From CAZWKQ01 sp964634005 (lineage in GTDB: Bacteria; Bacteroidota; Bacteroidia; Bacteroidales; JACABE01), in contig CAZWKQ010000014.1 in assembly GCA_964634005.1 (NCBI GenBank), forward strand, positions 1 through 64,000: 64,000 nucleotides of DNA, written 5' to 3'. Below, piece by piece: positions 1 through 8,347 of this stretch (within the stretch, counting starts at the first letter, position 1; every line of letters starts with the position of its first letter). The notes below the pieces were generated by a model. The model worked only from the letters and a program-made list of their open reading frames with translations. It made no database searches and was not told where the DNA came from. The translations under genes were made by a program, and so were the position numbers.

Positions 1-2
1 AC

Positions 3-30
3 AGAAGATCTCAGGGTCTTCTTTCTCTTA
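3..30 (+). terminator. Probable terminator of an off-window gene
   Basis: An 8-bp stem (AGAAGATC pairing with GGTCTTCT, including a T-G pair) encloses the tetraloop TCAG and is followed by a T-rich stretch. This fits a rho-independent terminator for a plus-strand gene ending before the window. The stem is short and the T-run is interrupted by C, so support is moderate. Confidence 0.4.
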
Positions 31-54
31 AATTTTTTATCGGACAATAGTGAT

Positions 55-515
55 ATGAAATATAAGTTTTTTGCTATTTATATTATAATTTCAATATTTA
101 TAGTTTTTTCATCGTGCAAAAAAAATATGAAAGAAAAGAATTGTTAAATCGTTACATTGTTGAAAATAAAAATAAGTTTAGCGGTAATTCATTCTATTTA
201 CTGGTATTAAGAAATTTTGAACTTAGCTGTACTGCTTCTAAATATGGTTATAGTAAAGATTTGGCATTATCTTATACATTGAATAAAGTTAAAAATGATT
301 CAAAAATTTATGTCCTTTCAGATAATAAATTATCAATCTTAAAATTAGCTGCAAAATATTCAAATTATAGAAATTTATATTTTATATATGAAGATCAAAT
401 AATAATGGACCGATTTGGTTTCTATTATTCGCCATATCTCTATCAAATTAAAAAATATAAATTGTTTGATTGGAATAATATTGATAATTTCAGCAAATTC
501 CCTGAAGTTAAATAA
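55..515 (+). pseudogene. Lipoprotein gene with a frameshift in an A8 run
   Basis: The ATG at 55 opens a classic lipoprotein signal: Met-Lys, a hydrophobic Ile/Phe-rich stretch, then Phe-Ser-Ser-Cys. Just after the lipobox Cys lies a run of eight A (118-125). In the starting frame translation stops at 145-147, but the -1 frame stays open to 515 and encodes about 130 further residues. The second half (IYVLSDNK, then LYFIYEDQ) loosely resembles the C-terminal part of the 492-residue protein downstream. Either the gene is broken, or full-length protein needs slippage on the A8 run, or the run length varies. No family was recognised. Spacing to the next reading frame (12 nt) mirrors that between the two intact genes further downstream. 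Confidence 0.5.
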
Positions 516-527
516 CTATTTATTAGG

Positions 528-701
528 ATGATATTAAAACTAATTTTTTTTGTGATATTTGTAATAATCACATTTAAAATTAGTTGCAGCCTTATATTAA
601 TTGATAAAATTCAAATAGGATTTCAAAATAAAATATACGAAAACACCGTGCTATGTTCCAATATAAATAGTAACCGGCTTTTATCAATTTTTTATGTTTA
701 G
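528..701 (+). pseudogene. Decayed 5' fragment of the gene at 2836
   Basis: This 57-codon frame aligns with the start of the 286-residue gene 2.3 kb downstream. Both have a signal peptide with the residues VIIITFK or close to it, then QIGFQ.KI.EN with matching flanks, then a Ser-Asn-Ile segment. The frame ends at a TAG where the intact copy reads TCG (Tyr-Asp-Ser-Leu-Thr becomes Tyr-Val-stop-Leu-Thr). Weak nucleotide similarity continues for a few codons and then is lost. It is therefore read as a truncated, nonsense-mutated duplicate rather than a small gene. Confidence 0.65.
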
Positions 702-904
702 CTTACAAATATTGGGAAAAATGTTATAATTTATTTTTTGAAATGCAAAATATATGTTAATAACTTTGTTCATAAGTTTTTTTTTTTTTGTAAAATGTTA
801 TATTTTTTAAATTAATTTCGAAGTGTTAAATTTCTTTAAAAAAGCTAGCGTTTATAGAAAGTTTAATGTAATTAATTTATTTTCAAACTAAATTTTTAAA
901 CAAA

Positions 905-1333
905 ATGAAAAAGTTATTAATCTTCTTATTATCAATATTAACTTTAATTTGCCACGCAAAAGAAGTTACTATAATTAAATCAAACGGGAAAAAGAATGAT
1001 AAAACAGGGGAGGTTACTTATAAGTATGTAAGCGTTTCGACATCAAAAGTAAGAGATACATATATTTGCAAGGATCCCGGTGATGAGCAATGCAGAGCAT
1101 ACTATGTTCAGGTACCTAACGGAAATGGCATTTGCAATCCACCTAATCCTGAACCTATTGGCGGTTCTGAAGTATGTTCAATAGAACAATTGATTATTTC
1201 CCGTATTTCCATGGGAGAATCAATAGGAGGTGGAACCTTTGATAACGGTATAACGTTTACTTACTCTGAAGGCAGAATTGACGAAGAAGGAGTAGTATCA
1301 TATACCCTTACTATAAATGATAACCGCAAATAG
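905..1333 (+). CDS. Small secreted protein of unknown function
   Basis: This 142-residue protein starts with a typical signal peptide (MKKLLIFLLSILTLICHA), so it is exported. The mature part has four cysteines (in YICKDP, EQCRAY, GICNPP and EVCSIE) that could form two disulfides, and an Asn/Pro-rich middle. No known domain was recognised. The stop lies ten bases before the likely ATG of the next gene, so the two are probably co-transcribed and translationally coupled. In other Bacteroidota, small secreted Cys-containing proteins often precede propeller-like exported proteins. Whether this pair belongs to such a group is not known. Confidence 0.6.
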   Translation: MKKLLIFLLSILTLICHAKEVTIIKSNGKKNDKTGEVTYKYVSVSTSKVRDTYICKDPGDEQCRAYYVQVPNGNGICNPPNPEPIGGSEVCSIEQLIISRISMGESIGGGTFDNGITFTYSEGRIDEEGVVSYTLTINDNRK

Positions 1334-1343
1334 TCCTATTTCT

Positions 1344-2822
1344 ATGAGTTATTCATATAGTTTTACATTAAAGAAAGTAGCTTTTTTATGCTACTTTCTT
1401 TTTAATAATTTAAGTTTTTCATTTACTCAGTCATTTAATTATATGTGTACCAAGGACTATATTACTCCCTTTTCGGTTATTGATTATGATATATATCCTA
1501 TTTTTAATATTAAGCGAACTATGGGTGTAAGTTATAGGCTTACCGATAATGATTCATTAACAAAAGTATTCTTTAAAGGTAATAATGGTATTATTTATAA
1601 AGAAATACCATTGATAACTGATCTTAGGTATTATTTTTCGGCTTACGATACTAATTTAATTGTTTTTTTATCTGATTTGAGAAATAATCCAATATTACTT
1701 TTTAAAAGTAATATTGATGGAAATTTCGTTCTAAAAGACAAAATTAACCTTACTTCTCAAAAAAAATTTTTAAATGCAGATGATATTTTTTTAGTAAATC
1801 AACAAACGCTTTTATTGGGTGCTTCATACAGATATTTTCATTATAAAAAAATTGGATTAGCGAAAGTTGATATTAAAACGAAAAAGATTGAAAAAACAAT
1901 ATCATTTCCTATTGATGAGAATGAGTTGTACTATTCCCATTTTCCCAAGCAATGGATAGCTGTTAGTAAGAAAAATATTGCAATTACAAGACCTTTTGCC
2001 CAAAAGGTTATTATTTTAGATACTTCATTAAAAAAGATTAAAGATATAGATATAAGTTATTTGGGATTGGCCGAATCAGAAAAGGAATTTTATAAAAAAT
2101 TGGATACAAATTTTATCAAAAAAAATCAAAATAATCCTAAAATAGTCATAGACTATTTCATGCAAAATAAATTTTTAGACATAAGAAGGGTTGAAAGGAT
2201 TTCTTTTATTAATAACAGTGATTTGCTGATTAGTGTTGTTGATAAGTCTTACAAATTTAAAAGACAATTGTTTAAATTAAATATTACTAATAATAAAATA
2301 TTAGATAGTATTTTTGTTGATTATCAAGATACTAACAATAATGATATAATTGATACAAGATTTACATCTCAATTATATTTTGATGAAATGGGTTATTCTT
2401 TTAATTTTAACGGAGAGGATTCTATTAATGAAAATGAAATATATTATAAAATTAAGCAGTTCAAACTTTTTAAAAGTATATCTGATACATCATTATCAAT
2501 AAGCTCAGAACTATTAATGAAAGCAGATATAAAAAATGTTAAAAACAATAAATCTTCAATAGATTATATCTGTAATTATAATAAAGTTTTGTTTATGAAT
2601 TATTTGTTTTGTTTCAGTGATTATTGCTTAAAAGATATCGAAAAGAATGAACTTGTAATTTATATAACCAATACCGATAATTATGTAAGTAATTTATCAA
2701 CAAAAAATATGTTGGAGAAAAAGTATAAATTCGAAAATATTCTTTTTATTAACGAAGATAAGTTTAAGGAACAATTACCGAATATAATCCCTAACAAAGA
2801 GTATTATATTTTAACGAAGTAA
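1344..2822 (+). CDS. Exported protein, possibly beta-propeller-like
   Basis: The predicted protein has 492 residues from the ATG at 1344. An earlier in-frame ATG at 1317 overlaps the upstream gene and adds nine non-hydrophobic residues. The N-terminus has a charged start and then a hydrophobic stretch (VAFLCYFLFNNLSFSF) acting as a signal peptide. The body shows recurring short beta-strand patterns such as KVIILDTSLKKIKDIDI, suggesting a six-bladed beta-propeller, but no signature is decisive. The last 90 residues (ITNTDNY, ILFINEDKF) loosely resemble the frameshifted gene at the window start. The product is probably periplasmic or at the cell surface. Function is unknown. Confidence 0.6.
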   Translation: MSYSYSFTLKKVAFLCYFLFNNLSFSFTQSFNYMCTKDYITPFSVIDYDIYPIFNIKRTMGVSYRLTDNDSLTKVFFKGNNGIIYKEIPLITDLRYYFSAYDTNLIVFLSDLRNNPILLFKSNIDGNFVLKDKINLTSQKKFLNADDIFLVNQQTLLLGASYRYFHYKKIGLAKVDIKTKKIEKTISFPIDENELYYSHFPKQWIAVSKKNIAITRPFAQKVIILDTSLKKIKDIDISYLGLAESEKEFYKKLDTNFIKKNQNNPKIVIDYFMQNKFLDIRRVERISFINNSDLLISVVDKSYKFKRQLFKLNITNNKILDSIFVDYQDTNNNDIIDTRFTSQLYFDEMGYSFNFNGEDSINENEIYYKIKQFKLFKSISDTSLSISSELLMKADIKNVKNNKSSIDYICNYNKVLFMNYLFCFSDYCLKDIEKNELVIYITNTDNYVSNLSTKNMLEKKYKFENILFINEDKFKEQLPNIIPNKEYYILTK

Positions 2823-2835
2823 TATTATTAAAGAA

Positions 2836-3696
2836 ATGAAACAAAAACTTACTTTAGTTGTGATAATAATAATCACATTTAAAGTAAGTTATAGTCAGAT
2901 ACTAAAAGACACCAATTATATATATCCTAAATTGAGGTTAGCAGCATCGGCAATGCATAGCAGCAAAACCAAACTGCTGACTTTTATATTAAAAGATGAA
3001 ACACAAATAGGTTTTCAAAAGAAAATACACGAAAATACTTTACTAAGCTCCAATATTAAACAAGAGCTGGCTTTTATCAATTTTTATGATTCGCTTACCC
3101 GCAAAGAGTTCGACAGATGTTTTTGGGAAACCAATATAACAGTCCCCCGTAAACGTGGAAGAACTGTTTTTACTCTTATATTTGATGGTCCTTTGCTAAA
3201 TACATACAGGTATAAAGTAAAGAAAGACAGTTTGATAAAAGAAAAAATAGGCAAGTTCTTCTCACCCAGTATTATTACAATGGGCTATGGCTGGGAAGGC
3301 AGAATATTTAAAAATTCAAGAATTAAAATTTGCTATTTTGCATTCGACGGCAAACTAAAACTAAAAAATACAAAATTTGAAGATGATCATAATTATCTGT
3401 TTATGGGTAAAGAACAATATTTCAAGGTTGACTACAGCATGAATATATTGGTTGATATTAAAGAGAAATTAGCCGGAAACCTTTATCTGAAGTCATTGCT
3501 AACTATCAATGCTTGTGGATTATCACAAAAGAGCATTATTTTTAAATTTTCAAATGAATTTTGTGTGGAGGTAACAAAATTTCTGGATGTTGTTATTTCA
3601 TCCAAAGCAGATTACAATCCCCAGATTTCGTTTGAGGTTTATTTATACAACGAAATTTGTCTGAGTTATCATATCGGAAATAAATACAAACTATAG
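2836..3696 (+). CDS. Secreted protein of unknown function
   Basis: This 286-residue protein begins with a cleavable signal (MKQKLTLVVIIIITFKVSYSQ) and has no further membrane segment. The body is rich in beta-prone and charged residues and ends in alternating hydrophobic and aromatic residues (FEVYLYNEICLSYHIG), which could suit an outer-membrane or surface beta-structure. It starts 13 nt after the preceding gene and is probably co-transcribed with it. A partial, nonsense-mutated copy of its 5' end lies at 528-701. No family was recognised. Confidence 0.6.
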   Translation: MKQKLTLVVIIIITFKVSYSQILKDTNYIYPKLRLAASAMHSSKTKLLTFILKDETQIGFQKKIHENTLLSSNIKQELAFINFYDSLTRKEFDRCFWETNITVPRKRGRTVFTLIFDGPLLNTYRYKVKKDSLIKEKIGKFFSPSIITMGYGWEGRIFKNSRIKICYFAFDGKLKLKNTKFEDDHNYLFMGKEQYFKVDYSMNILVDIKEKLAGNLYLKSLLTINACGLSQKSIIFKFSNEFCVEVTKFLDVVISSKADYNPQISFEVYLYNEICLSYHIGNKYKL

Positions 3697-3833
3697 ATAT
3701 TATTTTTATAAAATGCGTATTTAGATATATTATTTAGAAATTATTCAATTATTAAAGTTAATTGTTATTTAAGAGTCTCATAGTAAAATTTTATCAATTT
3801 TCAGAAATACCTGAAATTAATTGATTTCATTAA

Positions 3834-4472
3834 CTATTCAAACATAGAACTGAGCGGATTTACAAGTTCGGTGCTGTCGGTAAATACTATTCTGCGGATT
3901 ATAGGTATCATTTCAATCTCTTCGGGCTTGTAGTTTTCAAATTCATATATAAGTTTATGATTATATGTTTTTTCAACAGGTATAGTAGGCAGTAGAGTGT
4001 CTTTTGATATTAAATCAACAGTCCCGATTTGAAATCCTTTGTTGTTTTTGAACTTTAATAAAGCTCTGAAATATTTGATATTTTTTTTTGTTTTGTTAAG
4101 AAGTTTCAATTCGTAATCGGCATTATCGCAATTGTAGTTTATAAGTTTAATGTAAATCGAATTATTCGTATTCCACGAGGCTTCCATTATTGCTTCGGGA
4201 CTTCCTTTTTTTGCATTTTCGTAAGCGTACTTATACAGTTCTTTATATGAATGCTTGTTCAACCACCATAAACTATCTTTCAACAGTTTATGATCTATAT
4301 ATAGTTTTAGCATTTCAACATCATCTTTTGGTAAAATTTTTCCGTTTTCAATTATAGTTAAATCCTCATAAAGTGAGTATATAGAAAATTTTTTTGTATA
4401 AGTTTTATTGATATTGTTGCATGAAGATATTGTAAATAATAATATTAAAGAGTATAAAATTAATTTTCTCAT
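3834..4472 (-). CDS. Lipoprotein of unknown function
   Basis: This 212-residue protein has a lipoprotein signal (MRKLILYSLILLFTISSC) with the lipidated Cys at residue 18, followed by Asn-Asn and a Lys-rich linker. The C-terminal half contains a segment (about residues 125-165) reading like a small beta-sandwich, with FKNNKGFQIGTVDL and TIPVEKTYNHKL. No family was recognised. It is divergent from the DUF6580-like gene and convergent with the accessory cluster at the left, and appears monocistronic. Confidence 0.6.
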   Translation of the reverse strand: MRKLILYSLILLFTISSCNNINKTYTKKFSIYSLYEDLTIIENGKILPKDDVEMLKLYIDHKLLKDSLWWLNKHSYKELYKYAYENAKKGSPEAIMEASWNTNNSIYIKLINYNCDNADYELKLLNKTKKNIKYFRALLKFKNNKGFQIGTVDLISKDTLLPTIPVEKTYNHKLIYEFENYKPEEIEMIPIIRRIVFTDSTELVNPLSSMFE

Positions 4473-4542
4473 GATTAAATTATCAACAGCTCTTTTTTAA
4501 TTTTTTTGTGTAAAATTATATAATTATTTGAAATGGATTTAT

Positions 4543-4550
4543 TACTTTTG
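4543..4550 (+). promoter_or_regulatory. Candidate -7 promoter element (TAnnTTTG)
   Basis: TACTTTTG matches the Bacteroidota -7 consensus TAnnTTTG and lies 23 nt before the ATG of the next gene. The same octamer is used in the much better ppdK promoter in this window. No TTTG sits at the expected 18-20 nt further upstream (the nearest is only 12 nt away), so support is limited. Confidence 0.35.
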
Positions 4551-4573
4551 TAGCACTTTAAATAATTGAAGAA

Positions 4574-5098
4574 ATGAGAAAAATATTTACACCTAATTTT
4601 ATTTTTGTTGCTTCGGTAGTAATTATTGCCGTAGTATCGAGATTATTACCGCATTTGCCAAATGTTACCCCGGTTGCTGCAATTGCATTATTTGGTGGTA
4701 CTTATATTAGCAGAAAATCACTTGCTTTTTTATTCCCGTTGATGATTTTATTTATCAGCGATTTATTCATTGGAATTTATCCCGAGATGTATGCTGTATA
4801 TATAAGTTTTGCAATAACGGTTCTAATAGGGTTTATCTTAAGAAAAAGAACTAATTTGCTTAATATAACATTTGCTTCAATAAGTTCATCGGTAATATTT
4901 TTTATTGTAACAAATTTTGCTGTATGGATAAGCGGAACTTATTCTTATCCTATGAATTTTAACGGGTTAATCTTATGTTATGAGGCTGCAGTACCGTTTT
5001 TCAGAAATGAGTTATTTGGAACTTTAGCTTATAATGCACTTTTCTTTGGATTATATTATTTTGTAAGACAAAAATTTAGTGTATTTACTCAAGCATAA
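4574..5098 (+). CDS. DUF6580-like integral membrane protein
   Basis: This 174-residue protein has five to six hydrophobic helices. It carries the conserved early segment SRLLPHLPNVTPVAAIALFG, a short loop with LFISDLFIGIYPEMY, and a C-terminal segment with FFRNELFGTLAYNALFFG. These features match the DUF6580 family, whose fold resembles the substrate-binding S components of ECF vitamin transporters. No energising EcfA/T genes are nearby, so a transport role is inference from fold only. The gene is monocistronic and followed by a good hairpin terminator. Confidence 0.7.
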   Translation: MRKIFTPNFIFVASVVIIAVVSRLLPHLPNVTPVAAIALFGGTYISRKSLAFLFPLMILFISDLFIGIYPEMYAVYISFAITVLIGFILRKRTNLLNITFASISSSVIFFIVTNFAVWISGTYSYPMNFNGLILCYEAAVPFFRNELFGTLAYNALFFGLYYFVRQKFSVFTQA

Positions 5099-5125
5099 TT
5101 AAATACTTTATAATGTTTGTATTTT

Positions 5126-5158
5126 AAAAGCTGGTAATTGAAATAACCAGCTTTTTTG
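5126..5158 (+). terminator. Rho-independent terminator
   Basis: A perfect 10-bp stem (AAAAGCTGGT pairing with ACCAGCTTTT) with a 10-nt loop is followed by more T. It lies 28 nt after the stop of the DUF6580-like gene, as expected for its terminator. Confidence 0.8.
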
Positions 5159-5500
5159 TTTTATTATATTAAGATCATAGCGTTTCTGAATTATAGTACT
5201 TTTAATGATATCATTAGGAATAGTCCGATTAGAAAATCCTATTTTTGTATTAATTATTAAAGGGTTAGATTTTTATTGCGAATTTTTGATTAAAAATAAT
5301 AATTTCATCGCAAGAAAATCAGATTTTTGTTGTCTAAACAAGGTTTTTTTAATTATTGATTATATTATAAAATATAAAATGGCGTTATTAAAATTTCTTA
5401 CTTAACATACTTTAAATTATATTTATTTTATACTTTAATAAAACTAAAAATGGATTTAACTAAAATTGTTTGCTTAAATGTAAGTACTATTGTGTATAAA
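5159..5500. other. AT-rich intergenic region, no gene supported
   Basis: This stretch separates the terminator from the large outer-membrane protein gene. It contains a 66-codon open frame (5205-5405) with no signal peptide, no recognisable motif and a composition like untranslated AT-rich DNA, so it is not called. A TATTTTTG octamer at 5240-5247 matches the Bacteroidota -7 box but has no upstream partner. No riboswitch-like conserved core was seen. Confidence 0.5.
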
Positions 5501-8347
5501 ATGCTTTTAAAAAAACTCCTGATTATTTTTTTGATAATTTTTGCGTCATGGAATTATTCTTTCGCACAGCAACAGATAAAATTTACAGTTAGCGGAAGTA
5601 TAGTCGACAGTATTTCGGGTAAACCTGTTGAATACGCTTCTGTTAGTATAATAACCGCAAATGACCATAAAATGGTTAAAGGAGGTATATCAAATTCAAA
5701 AGGCGTCTTTACCATTAACGATATACCCAAAGGTAAATATTTGTTGTTGGCTTCTTTTGTAGGTTATGAAACGTTTCAAACAAATATTAATATAGATGGA
5801 GGCAATAAAATTAAAAATATCGGAATAATAAAACTGTCGAAAAAAAGTATAGAACTCGAGAATGTTGAGATAAAAGGTACAGCTATACCTGTTTTTGTGA
5901 AGGAAGATACAATAGAGTACAATGCTTCTGCTTTTGTAACTGACAGTAATGCAGTAGTTGAAGATTTAATAAAAAAACTACCCGGAGTTGATGTTGATAA
6001 AGACGGTAAAATTACTGCTCACGGGAAAGAAGTAACAAAAGTGTTCGTAGATGGGAAGCCTTTTTTTGGAGGAGACACCAAAACTGCGACAAAAAATCTT
6101 CCTGTTGATATGATCGATAAGGTTCAGATAATTGACCGAAAATCTGATCAAAGTATGTTTACCCAAATTGACGACGGGGATGTGGAAAAAGTGCTAAATT
6201 TGGTTGTAAAACCGGGGAAAAAGAACGGTATGTTTGGTAAAGCAACAGCCGGGGTCGGTACTGAAGAACATTATGACGGTAGTGCAATGGTAAATTGGTT
6301 TAAAGGAGCAAGGCAGGTTTCGGTTATAGGAACCGCTAACAATATAAACAATGTAAGGTTTAGCGATTTTGTAAGTATGGATCAACCAAGCCGTCTGAGC
6401 GGTTCAATAAATTTTATGGCTCGCGGTGGTGCTAATGCCGGTTCGCGTTTTTTTGGCGGCGGCAGAAATATGCCGAATTTTAATTCCTCAGGATTAAACA
6501 GTTCGTGGTCGTTGGGTACTAACTTTAGAGATAGCATTGGCAATAAAATTAGTTTTACGGGAAGTTATATGTACACCGGAAATGATAATGAAAAAACGCA
6601 GAATAGTTATAGAACTACATATCTGCCCGATTCGACATTCTACTATAAAAATAATTCGAACAGCAATACAACAAGTCATACTCACAATATCAACATGGAA
6701 TTTGATTATCGCATTGATTCAATGAATTCCGTTCTTTTCACCCCGCGTATAAGAATTATTAATTCTACATCAGACGAAAATAACAATTATGAGTCGTTAA
6801 ACAGTTCTTATATGCCATTTAATTACGGTAACAGCTTAACTACCAGAGATAATCAAAGTGTTAATCTTAGCGGAGAATTGCTTTATCGTCATCGATTTAA
6901 TAAAGCAAGAAGAACAGTTTCGATTTCGGTAAAACCTACTTATAAAACTACTGATAGTAAAGGATTCGATATATCGAACAGCTATTTTAAAACTATAAAC
7001 GATTGGAAAAATGACAGTGTTGATCAAAACAAAATAACCAAAACAGACGAAAAAGGAGTTGAAGCCAGATTATCATACACCGAACCTATTTCTTCGAATA
7101 TTATTTTAGAATTAAATTATACTTATTACTACAATAACAGTACTTCCGACAGGTCTTCGTATAATTACGATCCTTTTACAAAAGATTACAGTTTATTCGA
7201 TTCGGTATATTCAAATCATTATAACAATATATTTATTAATCACAGAGCAGGCTTTAATATAAGATTTTTCAGAAATTTGTGGGATTATACAGTAGGATTG
7301 GGCATTGAACCTTCTTCAATAAAAAGTAATTCAGTTTTAACGCAAAGTACTCTTGAACAGAATGTTGTTAATTTCTCTCCAATTTTAAATATTAACTACA
7401 GACCTCAAAAAGGTAAGAACTTAAGAATACGTTACAGAGGAACTACAAATCAGCCGAGCTTATCGCAACTGCAGCCTGTTCCCGATAACTCAAATCCATT
7501 GTATATTGTTCTGGGTAATCCCAATTTGAAACCTGAGTTTAATAATAACTTGAATTTGAATTACAATAGCATGGATTTTGCAACCATGAATTTCGTTTTT
7601 GCAGGACTTATGTTCGATAATACCATAAATAAAATCGTAAATCAAAATTATTACGACAGTATTGGCAGACAAATAACAATACCGCAAAATACCGATGGAT
7701 ATTATGCTATAAACGCTTTTACAGGTTTCGGTAAACCTATTAAGAAATTTATTGTAAACTTTACTGCCAATGCAGGATATACGAATGATAAGAGTTATTA
7801 TAACAAAGAATTGTACACTACTCAAAACATGAATTTAGGCTTTAATACACGACTGAATTATAATGGCAGTAAATTGATTGCTGCTCCCATAGCAAGAATA
7901 AATTATACAAAGGCATGGTATTCGACCGAAAGCCTTTCAAATACCGATTATGTCAATTATTCTTTGGGTTTTGATGCTCAATATGAGTTGCCATGGAATT
8001 TTAAAATCGGAAGCGATATAACCTACACAACCAATAAAGGCTATGGTGAAGGTTATAATATTTCTTCAACTATGTGGAATGCTTTTGTTTCAAAGCAAAT
8101 TTTTAAAAACAAAAAAGGTCAGTTGAAATTCCAGGTTTACGATATTCTTAAAGAAAATAAAAGTATAAACAGAACAACTTCGGAGAACTATATAGAAGAT
8201 ACAAAAGTAAATGCACTTACTCAGTTTTTTATGTTTAGCTTTTCGTACAGTTTCAGCAAATTTAACGGTAAAGAACCCGACAGACGCGATAGATTTCCGG
8301 GAATGAGACCGCCGCCGGGATTCGGACGTGAAGAAAGAGATTTTTAA
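5501..8347 (+). CDS. TonB-receptor-like outer-membrane beta-barrel protein
   Basis: From the ATG at 5501 the product has 948 residues and begins with a good signal peptide (MLLKKLLIIFLIIFASWNYSFAQ). A start at 5450 would bury that signal behind 17 residues. Residues about 25-115 form a carboxypeptidase-regulatory-like beta-sandwich (VDSISGKPVEYASVSI, then GVFTINDIPKGKYLL). A plug-like domain follows with DLIKKLPGVDVDKDGKI. The rest is a large barrel with many alternating Tyr/Asn/Ser strands. The tail is Pro/Gly/Arg-rich (about the last 20 residues). It belongs to the outer-membrane beta-barrel family close to SusC-like and TonB-dependent receptors; the substrate is unknown. Its stop overlaps the start of the M20 hydrolase gene (TAATG), suggesting coupling. 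Confidence 0.85.
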   Translation: MLLKKLLIIFLIIFASWNYSFAQQQIKFTVSGSIVDSISGKPVEYASVSIITANDHKMVKGGISNSKGVFTINDIPKGKYLLLASFVGYETFQTNINIDGGNKIKNIGIIKLSKKSIELENVEIKGTAIPVFVKEDTIEYNASAFVTDSNAVVEDLIKKLPGVDVDKDGKITAHGKEVTKVFVDGKPFFGGDTKTATKNLPVDMIDKVQIIDRKSDQSMFTQIDDGDVEKVLNLVVKPGKKNGMFGKATAGVGTEEHYDGSAMVNWFKGARQVSVIGTANNINNVRFSDFVSMDQPSRLSGSINFMARGGANAGSRFFGGGRNMPNFNSSGLNSSWSLGTNFRDSIGNKISFTGSYMYTGNDNEKTQNSYRTTYLPDSTFYYKNNSNSNTTSHTHNINMEFDYRIDSMNSVLFTPRIRIINSTSDENNNYESLNSSYMPFNYGNSLTTRDNQSVNLSGELLYRHRFNKARRTVSISVKPTYKTTDSKGFDISNSYFKTINDWKNDSVDQNKITKTDEKGVEARLSYTEPISSNIILELNYTYYYNNSTSDRSSYNYDPFTKDYSLFDSVYSNHYNNIFINHRAGFNIRFFRNLWDYTVGLGIEPSSIKSNSVLTQSTLEQNVVNFSPILNINYRPQKGKNLRIRYRGTTNQPSLSQLQPVPDNSNPLYIVLGNPNLKPEFNNNLNLNYNSMDFATMNFVFAGLMFDNTINKIVNQNYYDSIGRQITIPQNTDGYYAINAFTGFGKPIKKFIVNFTANAGYTNDKSYYNKELYTTQNMNLGFNTRLNYNGSKLIAAPIARINYTKAWYSTESLSNTDYVNYSLGFDAQYELPWNFKIGSDITYTTNKGYGEGYNISSTMWNAFVSKQIFKNKKGQLKFQVYDILKENKSINRTTSENYIEDTKVNALTQFFMFSFSYSFSKFNGKEPDRRDRFPGMRPPPGFGREERDF

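Noticed and set aside
5205..5405. A 66-codon open frame in the gap before the large outer-membrane protein gene
   Set aside because: It has no signal peptide, motif or start context, and its residues mirror untranslated AT-rich DNA.
5978..7825. Several 60-110-codon frames inside the large outer-membrane protein gene, on both strands
   Set aside because: They lie wholly within a well-supported gene in other frames and show no protein-like features.
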